64,000 bases of DNA, taken from Desulfovibrionales bacterium (GTDB lineage: Bacteria > Desulfobacterota > QYQD01). The notes beneath the pieces are model-generated. The model was not told the DNA's origin. It was given only the letters and a program-made list of their open reading frames with translations, and did not search any database. Position 1 is the first letter of the stretch. Each line of letters begins with the position of its first letter. Where the stretch lies: NCBI GenBank assembly GCA_028715605.1, contig JAQURM010000001.1:62001-126000 (forward strand), written 5' to 3'. The translations under genes and the position numbers were made by a program. Positions 17,484 to 25,229 of this stretch are shown in pieces.

Positions 17484-18098
17484 TTAGGGATTAGACGCAA
17501 ATTGGTGCGGCGCCAATGAGAGTAAATCAAAGATCATCCGCTCAGAGCCGCCGTTTTCTCTTATGTCTCTTATTTTTTCATCACAGTCTTCTATAGTGGT
17601 TATAAATATCGCGGCCTCGGGTAGCGTGGAAAGGTCCTCCGGCGAACAGATCGGATGACCGAAGAAGGTACCCCCTTCTTTTTCCCTGTCAATTATACCC
17701 ACCAGTGTTATGGAGCTTCCGTACAAACAGTGGTACAACAATTCCGCTGTCTCTCCGGCGCCGTAAAAAATGATTGCCCGGATGCGGTCATTCTCAATTT
17801 CCCGGAGTCTTTTCTGAATAGCTTTTCTTATATCCCGGTAAAACCTGAAACAATAGTCGAAGTACTCCGCAACCAGGCGTGATTTTGCATCCCGGCCTTT
17901 AGGCGTCAATACGTATGCTGAATGCCTGGACGGCAGGACACAAACCTCGAAATACCCCTCTCTGACAGCGCGTTTTATAAAGAGGTTGATGAGGCCGAGG
18001 GATATATTGAGCCTTTTTGACAACTCCCGCTGGGTCACGCGGCCGTTTTGTTCAACGGCATCAAGCAGGCGCAAAAAATGACGTTTTTCTCTTTCCAT
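17484..18098 (-). CDS. Winged-helix regulator with Rossmann-like C-terminal domain
   Basis: Residues 1-75 form a winged helix-turn-helix (VTQRELSKRLNISLGLINLFIKRA) as in EPS-associated MarR-type regulators. Residues about 105-195 begin with IIFYGAGETAELL and continue VGIIDREKEG and ISTIED-like strands, resembling the N-terminal nucleotide- or sugar-binding domain of PglD-type acyltransferases or CoA-binding proteins. Such a fusion could sense a sugar nucleotide and tune the locus; this is inference. It sits second in the locus after the NusG-like gene. The ATG at 18098 directly follows a hairpin-rich spacer. Confidence 0.7.
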   Translation of the reverse strand: MEREKRHFLRLLDAVEQNGRVTQRELSKRLNISLGLINLFIKRAVREGYFEVCVLPSRHSAYVLTPKGRDAKSRLVAEYFDYCFRFYRDIRKAIQKRLREIENDRIRAIIFYGAGETAELLYHCLYGSSITLVGIIDREKEGGTFFGHPICSPEDLSTLPEAAIFITTIEDCDEKIRDIRENGGSERMIFDLLSLAPHQFASNP

Positions 18099-18108
18099 TA
18101 TTGAAGCT

Positions 18109-18307
18109 CCCTGCAGTCCGCCTTGGGCGGACAGGGAATCTCCGTATGCAAGGTATAGACATCGTATCCGCTCGCATTCCCCGCAGCAAGCAACGGGGAA
18201 TGCGCTCGCTGTGCATGTTCAAGAGATGCGTAATGGGTTATGAGTGATTAGCAAGAAGAGGACATAGCTCCGCTTTGTCGGTTACATACGTATTACCTGG
18301 TAACCGA
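18109..18307. other. Spacer with three hairpins downstream of the antiterminator gene
   Basis: Three perfect or near-perfect stems lie in this 237-base gap. At 18109-18136 GTCCGCC pairs with GGCGGAC across a TTG loop, extended by CCC/GGG. At 18174-18203 GCATTCCCCG pairs with CGGGGAATGC around a 10-base loop. At 18278-18307 TCGGTTAC pairs with GTAACCGA. None has a clear U-tract on the minus strand, so they are not textbook terminators. They could be targets of the NusG-like protein or simple repeats. Confidence 0.45.
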
Positions 18308-18335
18308 TTAAGGGGTGATTGATGGGTAGGTTAAA

Positions 18336-18932
18336 TCACAGCGGCGTTACATCCGCCGCATCCAGTTCTACAGAAACAGATCGTTGCAAAAGTTCAAGAG
18401 AGATAACCAGCCGGTCTTTCCCTGTATTCATACGAACCAGTAAACCCTCACACCCTTCAAATGGCCCTTTGCGGACACGCACCCTCTGGCCGACCCGGAG
18501 ATAGGCAAACGGCAAGATCTGCTCACCGGATGCGATAACAGTCTTTAGTGATTCAATCTGGATATCGGGTATGTCCACCGGGCGTTGGTTGTTTTCTCCG
18601 AGAAAGCGAACTACACCATTTATTTTTAAGACCTCAAGGGCGTTATAAGGGGTAAAATTGATTCTTATGAAGATATAGCCAGGGAATAGCGGCACCTGGA
18701 TTTTTAGCTTCCGGTCTTTTCTACGACTCCACCGGGTAACACAGGGGAAGAAATTTTCAATAGATTTTTTTTGTAATTGAGACCAGATGGTAAACTCGTG
18801 ATGGCATCGGGTATAGATGGCATACCAACCGGGTGAAGGCGCCAGACAGGTTTGATCCGGAACGGTTCCAAGGCATGCCTGATTTTGTCCTGAGATATCT
18901 TCGTCCCTGAAGAATGGTTGATAGTTTGACAT
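18336..18932 (-). CDS. NusG/RfaH-like transcription antiterminator
   Basis: A specialised NusG paralogue. After a 35-residue leader, the NGN domain is visible (WYAIYTRCHHEF, PLFPGYIFIR, VVRFLG), followed by a KOW domain (VGQRVRVRKGPFEGCEGLLVR, split by a short linker). Housekeeping NusG genes sit beside secE and rplK, which are absent here; this one heads a polysaccharide locus, as RfaH, LoaP and UpxY relatives do. It would load on RNA polymerase and help it read the long operon. ATG at 18932 is preferred over a GTG two codons earlier because GAG is correctly spaced. Confidence 0.85.
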   Translation of the reverse strand: MSNYQPFFRDEDISGQNQACLGTVPDQTCLAPSPGWYAIYTRCHHEFTIWSQLQKKSIENFFPCVTRWSRRKDRKLKIQVPLFPGYIFIRINFTPYNALEVLKINGVVRFLGENNQRPVDIPDIQIESLKTVIASGEQILPFAYLRVGQRVRVRKGPFEGCEGLLVRMNTGKDRLVISLELLQRSVSVELDAADVTPL

Positions 18933-18976
18933 ATCCACGCTCGATTTTCGGCACCCAAGGCGTTCAGTTTGTGAAC

Positions 18977-19003
18977 ACTATAGGAACACGAATAACTTGT
19001 CAA
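18977..19003 (-). promoter_or_regulatory. Putative sigma70 promoter of the antiterminator gene
   Basis: On the minus strand TTGACA (19003-18998) is followed after 15 bases by TATAGT (18982-18977). The -35 is a full consensus match and the -10 matches five of six; the spacer is shorter than the ideal 17. It lies about 45 bases upstream of the NusG-like start. Confidence 0.55.
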
Positions 19004-19110
19004 GCAAAAACGCTAACAATTGGAATAAATCAGGGCGTGGCTGAGGCGTTACAATGGCCATATCTCTGGGTGGCTACTTGGTTATGGCCTGAGAACAGGA
19101 TTGGGTAGGA

Positions 19111-19314
19111 TTAGAATATAGTGAATTTTTCTTTAGCCACCCAGATGTCGTCCCCGGCCTTTACCGAGATATGGGCCTGACTTTTCAGTACCCTGACCAG
19201 GAGATCGTTTTGGCGCTCCAGGAGGATGCCGGCGAAGACCTTATTTTTCCGGTCGTCCCAGCAGGGCTCAATCTCGGCCGGGATGAAAAACCCATATTTT
19301 TTGTAGTGCGGCAT
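19111..19314 (-). CDS. Small hypothetical protein (67 aa)
   Basis: A 67-residue protein starting at ATG 19314 with AAGAGGTG 6 bases upstream and its own promoter, so it is probably real. It is soluble, rich in lysine, aspartate and valine (KVFAGILLERQNDLLVRVL, then DDIWVAKEKF), and resembles a small beta-rich fold, but I recognise no family. It is the first gene of the polysaccharide locus in transcription order, ahead of the antiterminator. A regulatory or RNA-binding role is speculation. Confidence 0.55.
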   Translation of the reverse strand: MPHYKKYGFFIPAEIEPCWDDRKNKVFAGILLERQNDLLVRVLKSQAHISVKAGDDIWVAKEKFTIF

Positions 19315-19348
19315 GGTGTCACCTCTTGATTGAGTAATGTTTCACAAT

Positions 19349-19377
19349 TAAATACCGCAAGACAAATCCTTTGTCAA
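19349..19377 (-). promoter_or_regulatory. Putative sigma70 promoter at the head of the polysaccharide locus
   Basis: Minus-strand TTGACA (19377-19372), a 17-base spacer and TATTTA (19354-19349), immediately followed by AT. The start codon at 19314 is 35 bases downstream. The -35 is a perfect match and the spacing ideal. Together with the inverted repeat at 19437-19528 it accounts for the 312-base gap before radA. Confidence 0.6.
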
Positions 19378-19436
19378 GCATATTTTGTGAAAAAAAGAAC
19401 AACACAATTTTCGGTGAATTCGCAAAAAAGCCTTTT

Positions 19437-19528
19437 CACCGCTGAGTACGCAGAGCCCGCAGAGAAAAATATAAACTATTCAAGGGGTTATCTCAGCGTT
19501 CTCCGCGATCTCTGCGGTAATTTTTTTA
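19437..19528. repeat. Inverted repeat, CGCAGAG family
   Basis: Left arm (19437-19470) contains CACCGCTGAGTACGCAGAG and the right arm (19490-19528) is its approximate reverse complement with CTCTGCGGTAATTTTTTT. The arms can form an interrupted hairpin followed by a T run on the plus strand. Related single or paired copies occur at 24331 and 48541. It separates the divergent polysaccharide locus and radA. Confidence 0.65.
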
Positions 19529-19626
19529 CTTTTTACGAAGACATCAAAATTGGATGCCTCTATTATTATTTGACCATTTCCTGCAAAAAGATATAAAGTC
19601 CAACGTTAGGAAAAGAGGAGCTGCCT

Positions 19627-20997
19627 TTGAAGACAAAGAGTGTACGAACTACATTTAATTGCCAGGTCTGTGGTTACCAGAGCATCAAGTGGCTGGGCCG
19701 TTGTCCGGACTGCGGCGAATGGAATACCATGGTAGAGGAAACGGTAGTGAAGGACGCCGGGTCTGGCGCCGTAGCCATGGGTCTCAGTTCAGCAGATAAG
19801 CCGACGGCCATAAACGAGATCGCCCTGACTGAAGAAAAGCGCCTGTCCAGCGGCAGTACAGAACTGGATCGCGTCCTGGGAGGTGGACTGGTTTCAGGTT
19901 CCATCGTACTTATCGGCGGTGACCCGGGCATCGGGAAGTCCACCCTTCTCCTTCAGATGCTCTATCACGTGAGTTGTGGAAGGGCAAGAATTTTGTACGT
20001 CTCAGGCGAGGAGTCCGTCAAACAGATCCGATTGCGGAGCGAACGAATCGGGGCCGTCCATCCGAACATGTACATTGTTACGGAAAGTTCTGTAGAAAAA
20101 ATTATGGGCCTGTTTCAGGATATAAAGCCTGACCTTCTAGCTGTTGATTCCATTCAAACCCTCTATACGTCTGAAATAGGGTCTGCCCCGGGAAGTGTCA
20201 GTCAGGTACGGGAATCAGCCGCCAAACTTATGGTGCTGGCCAAGGAGACCGGCGTGCCGGTCATCCTGATCGGGCATGTGACTAAGGACGGGACCTTAGC
20301 CGGTCCGCGTGTCCTTGAACATATGGTGGATGCCGTCCTCTATTTTGAGGGAGACCGGGGACATGCCTTTCGTATCCTGCGCACGGTTAAAAACCGCTAC
20401 GGCTCGACCAATGAGATCGGTGTCTTTGAGATGAAAGACCGCGGGCTGATGGAAGTAGCCAACCCCTCGGAGATCTTTCTGGCGGAACGCCCGGTGGAGG
20501 CCTCGGGATCGGTGGTCGTACCCTGTTTGGAAGGGACGCGTCCTATCCTGGTAGAGGTACAGGCTTTGGTGAGCCCCGCCGGGTTTGGTATGCCCCGTCG
20601 TACTGCCATCGGCGTCGATCCACAGCGGGTATCACTACTTGTGGCCGTCCTGGAGAAAAAAGTCGGCCTTATGCTGCACGACCGGGATATCTATGTGAAT
20701 GTGGCGGGCGGAATCCGGATCGATGAACCGGCGCTGGATCTGGGGGCGGTAGTGGCTATTGCATCGAGCTTTTTGGACCGGCCGGTTGATCATAAGATGG
20801 TGGTCTTTGGTGAGGTGGGTCTGGCCGGAGAGGTGCGTGGGGTAAGCCAGGTGGATATACGGCTGACAGAGGCCGCCAGATTGGGTTTTACACGTTGCCT
20901 GCTTTCCCGAAACAATCTCGATCAGGCCAGGGAAGGGCAGGTTATCAGCCTGACCGGCGTCTCTAATCTCCAGGAAGTCATGGAGAATATATTCTAG
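19627..20997 (+). CDS. radA: DNA repair protein RadA (Sms)
   Basis: A RecA-like ATPase that promotes branch migration during recombinational repair. The N-terminal zinc finger is CQVCGY...CPDCGEW, Walker A is GGDPGIGKST and the RadA-specific KNRYG motif is in VKNRYGSTNEIG. The C-terminal Lon-protease-like domain follows (AGGIRIDEPALDLG). The length of 456 residues is complete. The start is TTG at 19627 with GGAG upstream; no ATG lies closer to the zinc finger. Monocistronic, ending against a repeat shared with the convergent peptidase gene. Confidence 0.95.
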   Translation: MKTKSVRTTFNCQVCGYQSIKWLGRCPDCGEWNTMVEETVVKDAGSGAVAMGLSSADKPTAINEIALTEEKRLSSGSTELDRVLGGGLVSGSIVLIGGDPGIGKSTLLLQMLYHVSCGRARILYVSGEESVKQIRLRSERIGAVHPNMYIVTESSVEKIMGLFQDIKPDLLAVDSIQTLYTSEIGSAPGSVSQVRESAAKLMVLAKETGVPVILIGHVTKDGTLAGPRVLEHMVDAVLYFEGDRGHAFRILRTVKNRYGSTNEIGVFEMKDRGLMEVANPSEIFLAERPVEASGSVVVPCLEGTRPILVEVQALVSPAGFGMPRRTAIGVDPQRVSLLVAVLEKKVGLMLHDRDIYVNVAGGIRIDEPALDLGAVVAIASSFLDRPVDHKMVVFGEVGLAGEVRGVSQVDIRLTEAARLGFTRCLLSRNNLDQAREGQVISLTGVSNLQEVMENIF

Positions 20998-21068
20998 CTA
21001 TCGGCTTTCAGCTATCAGCCGTCAGCAAAATATAAGGTAAACAACATAAAGCTGAATGCTGAATGCTC
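20998..21068. repeat. Inverted repeat, AGCTGATAGC family
   Basis: Directly after the radA stop, phrases of TTTCAGCTATCAGC type (20998-21028) face their inverted counterparts AAAGCTGAATGCTGAATGC (21050-21068). The convergent genes radA and the M18 peptidase gene are separated only by this element, so it may act as a bidirectional terminator. Relatives lie at 24367, 41521 and 41727. Confidence 0.6.
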
Positions 21069-21072
21069 ATTG

Positions 21073-22494
21073 TTAAGTAGCCTGCAAAAATGCCCGGAGG
21101 GCCTTGTAAGTCATATAGAGATCGCCCTTATGAGCAACCTCAAAAGGCGAGTGCATGGAGAGGAGCGGCGCACCCATATCCACGATCTCCATACCATAAG
21201 TAGCCAGGAACTTGGCCACGGTGCCTCCGCCTCCCTCATCAACCTTTCCCATCCCGGCGGCCTGCCAGACGACCTTGTTTTCATTTAGAATCTTTCGAAT
21301 CCAGCCCATATATTCGGCATTGGCATCGCTGGCCCCGTATTTGCCTCCGGATCCGGTGTACTTGGTCAGACACACGCCATAACCCAGTTTGGCATCATTT
21401 CTCTTTTCATGGACATCCTGAAAATCCGGATCTATGGCCGCATTAACATCGGCCGATATGGCCTTGGAGCGCATTAAACAGGCATCGATGGTGTCTGCCT
21501 CGATGGGAAGTTTGGTTAACCTGGCCAGGTCAAAGACAAAGCTTTCCAGGAACCTGGACTTGGCCCCGGTACTGCCGTCACTACCGATCTCTTCTTTATC
21601 CAGAAACAGGGCGATGCAGGTATAGGCCGGATCTTTTATGGACAACATGGCCGCCAGGCTGGCATAGGCTGAGGAACGATCGTCCTGCCCGTAAGCGCCG
21701 ATCATGCTGCGATCCAGACCTATCTCCCTTGCTCGGCCGGCCGGGACCACCTCCAGCTCTGCGCTGATGAAGTCTTCTTCTACGATGCCCAAATTTTCTT
21801 TTAAATAAGCCAAAATCTGTAATTTAAAACGCTCCTTGGCCTCTTTCTCCGGAAAAGGAAGGCTTCCGATCAGGACGTTTAGTTTTTCACCGATGATTAT
21901 TTCGGGTAGTTTTTTCTCATATTGCGTGCGCCGGGCCAGGTGGGGCAAAAGGTCGGTTATGGTGAAGACGGGATCGCCCTCTTCTTCACCGATCGCTACC
22001 TTCACCCTGGATCCATCCGTCTTGATAATGACGCCGTGCAGGGATAGCGAGCGGGTTACCCACTGGTATTTTTTAATGCCCCCATAATAGTGGGTCTTCA
22101 GAAAAACCAGGTCTCCATCCTCATAGAGTGGTTTTTGTTTTAGATCGAGGCGCGGGGCATCCAGGTGCGAGGTTACGATACGCAATCCGTCCGAGAAAGG
22201 ACGTTGACCAATAACCGCAAGGGCCATGCATTTTCCTTTATGTATCCGATATACCTTAGTCCCTTTCGCGGCCGCCTCTACCGGCACACACCCCTGGCCG
22301 GAGACCTTTTCTACTATGGTTTCTACGGCCTCCCGTTCGGTCTTGGCGGCGTCCAGAAAAGCCATGTATTCCCTGGCAAAGGAGAAAACCGCCTTTTTGT
22401 CCTCATCATCGACTGCATCCCAGACCAGCCGGGTGGAAATGGTCAGTTCTTCCTGTAGCCGCTTTATATCTTTTACCGTCTTTTTTCGCGCCAT
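21073..22494 (-). CDS. M18-family aminopeptidase
   Basis: A cytoplasmic zinc aminopeptidase of the M18 family. Metal and catalytic landmarks are SHLDAPRLDLK (first His/Asp), FLDKEEIGSDGSTGAKS (catalytic Glu-Glu), and LLSMHSPFEVAHK (C-terminal His). KTHYYGGIKKYQWV is typical of the bacterial M18 type. Length 473 residues, complete. ATG at 22494 has GAGGTGA upstream. It likely trims N-terminal residues from peptides; it stands alone and divergent from rpsF. Confidence 0.9.
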   Translation of the reverse strand: MARKKTVKDIKRLQEELTISTRLVWDAVDDEDKKAVFSFAREYMAFLDAAKTEREAVETIVEKVSGQGCVPVEAAAKGTKVYRIHKGKCMALAVIGQRPFSDGLRIVTSHLDAPRLDLKQKPLYEDGDLVFLKTHYYGGIKKYQWVTRSLSLHGVIIKTDGSRVKVAIGEEEGDPVFTITDLLPHLARRTQYEKKLPEIIIGEKLNVLIGSLPFPEKEAKERFKLQILAYLKENLGIVEEDFISAELEVVPAGRAREIGLDRSMIGAYGQDDRSSAYASLAAMLSIKDPAYTCIALFLDKEEIGSDGSTGAKSRFLESFVFDLARLTKLPIEADTIDACLMRSKAISADVNAAIDPDFQDVHEKRNDAKLGYGVCLTKYTGSGGKYGASDANAEYMGWIRKILNENKVVWQAAGMGKVDEGGGGTVAKFLATYGMEIVDMGAPLLSMHSPFEVAHKGDLYMTYKALRAFLQAT

Positions 22495-22586
22495 AGTAGG
22501 TCACCTCTCCCATCCTTTCCCGTTTTCCTAACATAATCACAGGTAGGGGTCAAGATGGAAAGAGAAGTCCTATTTCTAAAAAATCC

Positions 22587-22615
22587 TTGACAAGGCTGGC
22601 TTACATGGTTATTAC
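22587..22615 (+). promoter_or_regulatory. Putative promoter of the rpsF operon
   Basis: TTGACA at 22587-22592, 17 bases, then TATTAC at 22610-22615. The -35 is a perfect consensus match. The leader to the rpsF start is about 60 bases. Confidence 0.6.
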
Positions 22616-22631
22616 AGGCATACATTGCTCC

Positions 22632-22658
22632 TTGCCCCTGCACTAAGGCAGTGGCCAA
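22632..22658 (+). promoter_or_regulatory. Hairpin in the rpsF leader
   Basis: TTGCC and CTGC pair with GCAG and GGCCAA around an ACTAAG loop, interrupted by a C/T mismatch and one bulged C. It lies between the promoter and the AAGGAGG ribosome binding site. In many bacteria the S6-S18 complex binds a bulged hairpin in this leader to repress the operon; whether this hairpin is that site is inference. Confidence 0.4.
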
Positions 22659-22680
22659 AAGTCCATAAGGAGGTTCTATA

Positions 22681-23073
22681 ATGGGAGTCCCAAGGAGATA
22701 CGAAACTATTTTTATTGCCAAGCCAAATCTGTCCCCTGATGATCTCAAAAATCTGGCCGACAAGATGAGAGATATCATGGTTCAGAGTGGCGGCCAGATC
22801 GTTAAGTTTGATGAGTGGGGTGTAAAGCGCCTGGCCTATGCGGTCAAGAAGCATAATCAAGGCTTTTATTTCTTCACTGACTACGCCGGCACCCCGGATT
22901 TGGTCAAAGAACTGGAAAGAAATCTTAAGATCGACGACCGGGTGATAAAGTACCTAACGGTCAAAATAGAAGATGCCCTCCATGCGGAGTCGCTCCAGGT
23001 AGAAGCCGAAGAAGAAAAAGCGAAAGAAGAACCGGCTTCGGTGGATAAACCACCTGCGGAAGTAGCCGAGTAA
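22681..23073 (+). CDS. rpsF: 30S ribosomal protein bS6
   Basis: Ribosomal protein S6 of the small-subunit platform, which pairs with S18 on 16S rRNA. The opening RRYETIFIAKPNLS and GVKRLAYAVKKHNQGFYFF are typical. The last 30 residues are an acidic Glu/Ala/Pro tail (EEEKAKEEPASVDKPP), a common extension in this protein. AAGGAGG sits 8 bases before ATG. It is the first gene of the rpsF-rpsR-DUF2232-rplI-dnaB run. Confidence 0.95.
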   Translation: MGVPRRYETIFIAKPNLSPDDLKNLADKMRDIMVQSGGQIVKFDEWGVKRLAYAVKKHNQGFYFFTDYAGTPDLVKELERNLKIDDRVIKYLTVKIEDALHAESLQVEAEEEKAKEEPASVDKPPAEVAE

Positions 23074-23112
23074 TCCCGTAGGGTAAGAAAATGACCTTGA
23101 CAAGGAGGCATC

Positions 23113-23361
23113 ATGGCTAATTATAATCCAAGAAAGAGAACATTTATCCGTCGCAAGATATGTCGTTTCTGCGCCGACCGTAACTTGAAAATCGATTATA
23201 AGGATTCCCGCACCCTTAGATTCTTTATTACCGAAAGAGGCAAAATTTTACCGAAGCGTATCTCCGGTAATTGCGCCGTACACCAACGCCAACTTACCTT
23301 GGCCATTAAGCGCGCCCGTAATATTGCCCTGTTACCATACACGATTACTATCACTAAGTAG
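23113..23361 (+). CDS. rpsR: 30S ribosomal protein bS18
   Basis: Ribosomal protein S18, partner of S6. [20 protein letters not shown] is a near-invariant C-terminal signature of the family. The N-terminus carries CRFC and a further Cys, the zinc-type (C+) form. 82 residues, full length. An AAGGAGG site precedes the ATG, 39 bases after the rpsF stop, so the two are one operon. Confidence 0.96.
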   Translation: MANYNPRKRTFIRRKICRFCADRNLKIDYKDSRTLRFFITERGKILPKRISGNCAVHQRQLTLAIKRARNIALLPYTITITK

Positions 23362-23372
23362 GAATACGTGGT

Positions 23373-24326
23373 TTGGAAGAGAGCGCTGGCGGAATCCCTT
23401 GGAAAGATATCCTCCGGGGGACAATGGTGGTTTCTTTCTTTTGCTTATCCCCGGGGGCCATACCAATCTTAGGTAGCATCCTAGGGATGTTTACGCCTAT
23501 AGCTACCCTTTTTTATCTGGTCAAACTAGGATGGGGCTATGGCCTGGCAGTCCTGGGCATCGCCCTTATCTTTTCCATCTTTTTGTGGCCCTTGGCTGGA
23601 AGTGGCTCTGAGTACTTTTTTGTAGAAATTCTAATATTAGGGCCAGTCCTCTTTAGCCTCCTCAAGAGGGGTTTTTCCATCACTAAAACAGTAGGTTATG
23701 CTACCGGCCTCTTGCTTTTATTGCTATCCGCATACCTGATCTTATGGGGCATTAAGACCGGACATAATCCTTATCAAGTCGTAGGTTCTGAAATTAACCG
23801 TGGCATGGAATCCTCCCTTCGTTTTTATAAGCAGTTAAACCTTCCCGAGACCACCGTGGGAGCTATGAGAGATGCCTTACAGGATATTAAAATACTGGTG
23901 GCCAGGTTTTGGCCGGGCTTTTCCGCAGCCTCTTTATTGGTATTGGTATGGATGAATGTCTGGCTTGGTGACCGCATCCTGGAGCGCTATGGTTCAGTAA
24001 ACTTTCAATTTGGCGATCTGTCGCAATGGAGCCTTCCGGAAGTTCTCGTCTGGTTAGTCATCTTGGGCGCCGGGTTGGCCCTCCTACCCTACCCCGGTCC
24101 ACAGACTGTGGGCATAAACCTTCTGATTTTTTTTGCTATGGCCTATCTTTTCCAGGGCTTGGCTATAGTAAGTTTTTATCTCAAAAAACATGGATTTTCC
24201 CGCTTTAAAAGGATATTATTATACAGCTTAATCTGGATTCAGACCTACATGATAATAATTGTAGCGGTGGTGGGGCTGTTTGACATATGGGCGGACTTCC
24301 GGAGATTGAAGAAAGTAGCGGATTAA
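23373..24326 (+). CDS. DUF2232 integral membrane protein
   Basis: A 317-residue polytopic protein with about eight hydrophobic segments (for example MFTPIATLFYLVKLGWGYG and LLLLLSAYLILWGI). A DUF2232/YybS-like protein between rpsR and rplI is a frequent arrangement in Deltaproteobacteria and Firmicutes. Function is unknown; the fold resembles ECF-transporter S components. TTG at 23373 is used with a weak TAGG site, 11 bases after rpsR, implying translational linkage. Confidence 0.8.
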   Translation: MEESAGGIPWKDILRGTMVVSFFCLSPGAIPILGSILGMFTPIATLFYLVKLGWGYGLAVLGIALIFSIFLWPLAGSGSEYFFVEILILGPVLFSLLKRGFSITKTVGYATGLLLLLLSAYLILWGIKTGHNPYQVVGSEINRGMESSLRFYKQLNLPETTVGAMRDALQDIKILVARFWPGFSAASLLVLVWMNVWLGDRILERYGSVNFQFGDLSQWSLPEVLVWLVILGAGLALLPYPGPQTVGINLLIFFAMAYLFQGLAIVSFYLKKHGFSRFKRILLYSLIWIQTYMIIIVAVVGLFDIWADFRRLKKVAD

Positions 24327-24330
24327 ACTA

Positions 24331-24525
24331 TTCACCGCAGAGACACAGAGGGCACAGAGAAAGAATTAAGCGGCAGACAGCTATCAGCATTCGGTAGTCA
24401 GCTTACCGTGTTGTTTGTCTCAGTTTTTGAGGAGTTCAAGTTCCCCCTTTCGCAAAGGGGGATAAGGTAGTCAATGGTCAGAAGTAAAAGCTGAAAGCTG
24501 ATGGCTGAATGCTGACAGCTAAACA
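24331..24525. repeat. Compound repeat spacer (CGCAGAG, AGCTGATAGC and CCCCCTTT types)
   Basis: The gap before rplI holds ACCGCAGAGACACAGAGGGC (24335-24354), AGCTATCAGCATTCGG-type phrases at 24379-24405 with inverted partners at 24486-24524 (AAAGCTGAAAGCTGATGGC), and at 24448-24466 the hairpin CCCCCTTT / AAAGGGGG with a CGC loop. Three repeat types are packed in one 220-base spacer within an operon, so the transcript must tolerate them. Confidence 0.6.
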
Positions 24526-24546
24526 AAGTGGTAAAGGGGGTATCTT

Positions 24547-24993
24547 ATGCAGGTCATACTAATAGAAGATATAAAGGCCATGGGCAAAGAAGGGCAAATA
24601 ATAAAGGTTACCGATGGCTATGCCCGGAACTTTCTTTTGCCTCAAAGCAAGGCATTAGAAGCCACACCCAAAAATATAGCCCTCTGGGAAAAAAAGAAGG
24701 CTGAGATACGATCCAGACTGGAGAGGGAAAAGGCTAAGGCCGTTGAACTATCTAAAAAAATAGAGTCCGGCTTGTGTACCATTAAACACAAAGTAGGTAA
24801 AAATGACAAACTCTATGGCTCGGTAACTACATCCGATATAGCCGATTGTCTTGCGGCGCAGGGTATTAACATAGATCGTAAGAAGATACAGATGGCCGAA
24901 CCCATAAAGAGTCTGGGGGAGTTTTCCGTATCTATAAGGCTTTATCCTGGAGTTACGGCTACTGCCAGGGTACAGATTGTAACGGGTGAATGA
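24547..24993 (+). CDS. rplI: 50S ribosomal protein bL9
   Basis: Ribosomal protein L9, which extends from the large subunit near the L1 stalk. The N-terminal domain signature MQVILIEDIKAMGKEGQI and VTDGYARNFLLPQSKA is unmistakable; the long connecting helix (KKKAEIRSRLEREKAKA) and C-terminal domain follow. 148 residues, complete. AAAGGGGG precedes the ATG. The preceding repeat spacer separates it from the DUF2232 gene. Confidence 0.96.
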   Translation: MQVILIEDIKAMGKEGQIIKVTDGYARNFLLPQSKALEATPKNIALWEKKKAEIRSRLEREKAKAVELSKKIESGLCTIKHKVGKNDKLYGSVTTSDIADCLAAQGINIDRKKIQMAEPIKSLGEFSVSIRLYPGVTATARVQIVTGE

Positions 24994-25078
24994 GTAGAGA
25001 TGGAAACTGTCATGCCTTCGCTTCACAACTTGCGCAGTGACCCTTTCGGGACTCGCAGGCGGGGAACATTTTCCCCTT

Positions 25079-25101
25079 CCCGCCTCTAAAGGGCGGGTTT
25101 T
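25079..25101 (+). terminator. Candidate intrinsic terminator after rplI
   Basis: CCCGCC pairs with GGCGGG around a 7-base loop and is followed by TTTT. It lies in the 236-base gap between rplI and dnaB. The remaining gap sequence is rich in short inverted phrases but holds no gene I can see. Confidence 0.45.
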
Positions 25102-25229
25102 CCCCTACCTGCTCGCCCTCGAAGGGCGCCCCACTGCTTCAGCAAGTTTCGCTCAGAAACAACGGTTTCCATAAAAATAAAGAAATCCTATAGGAAAAAT
25201 GGTAGAGTTAAGAGCACGATAGGTAGTTT

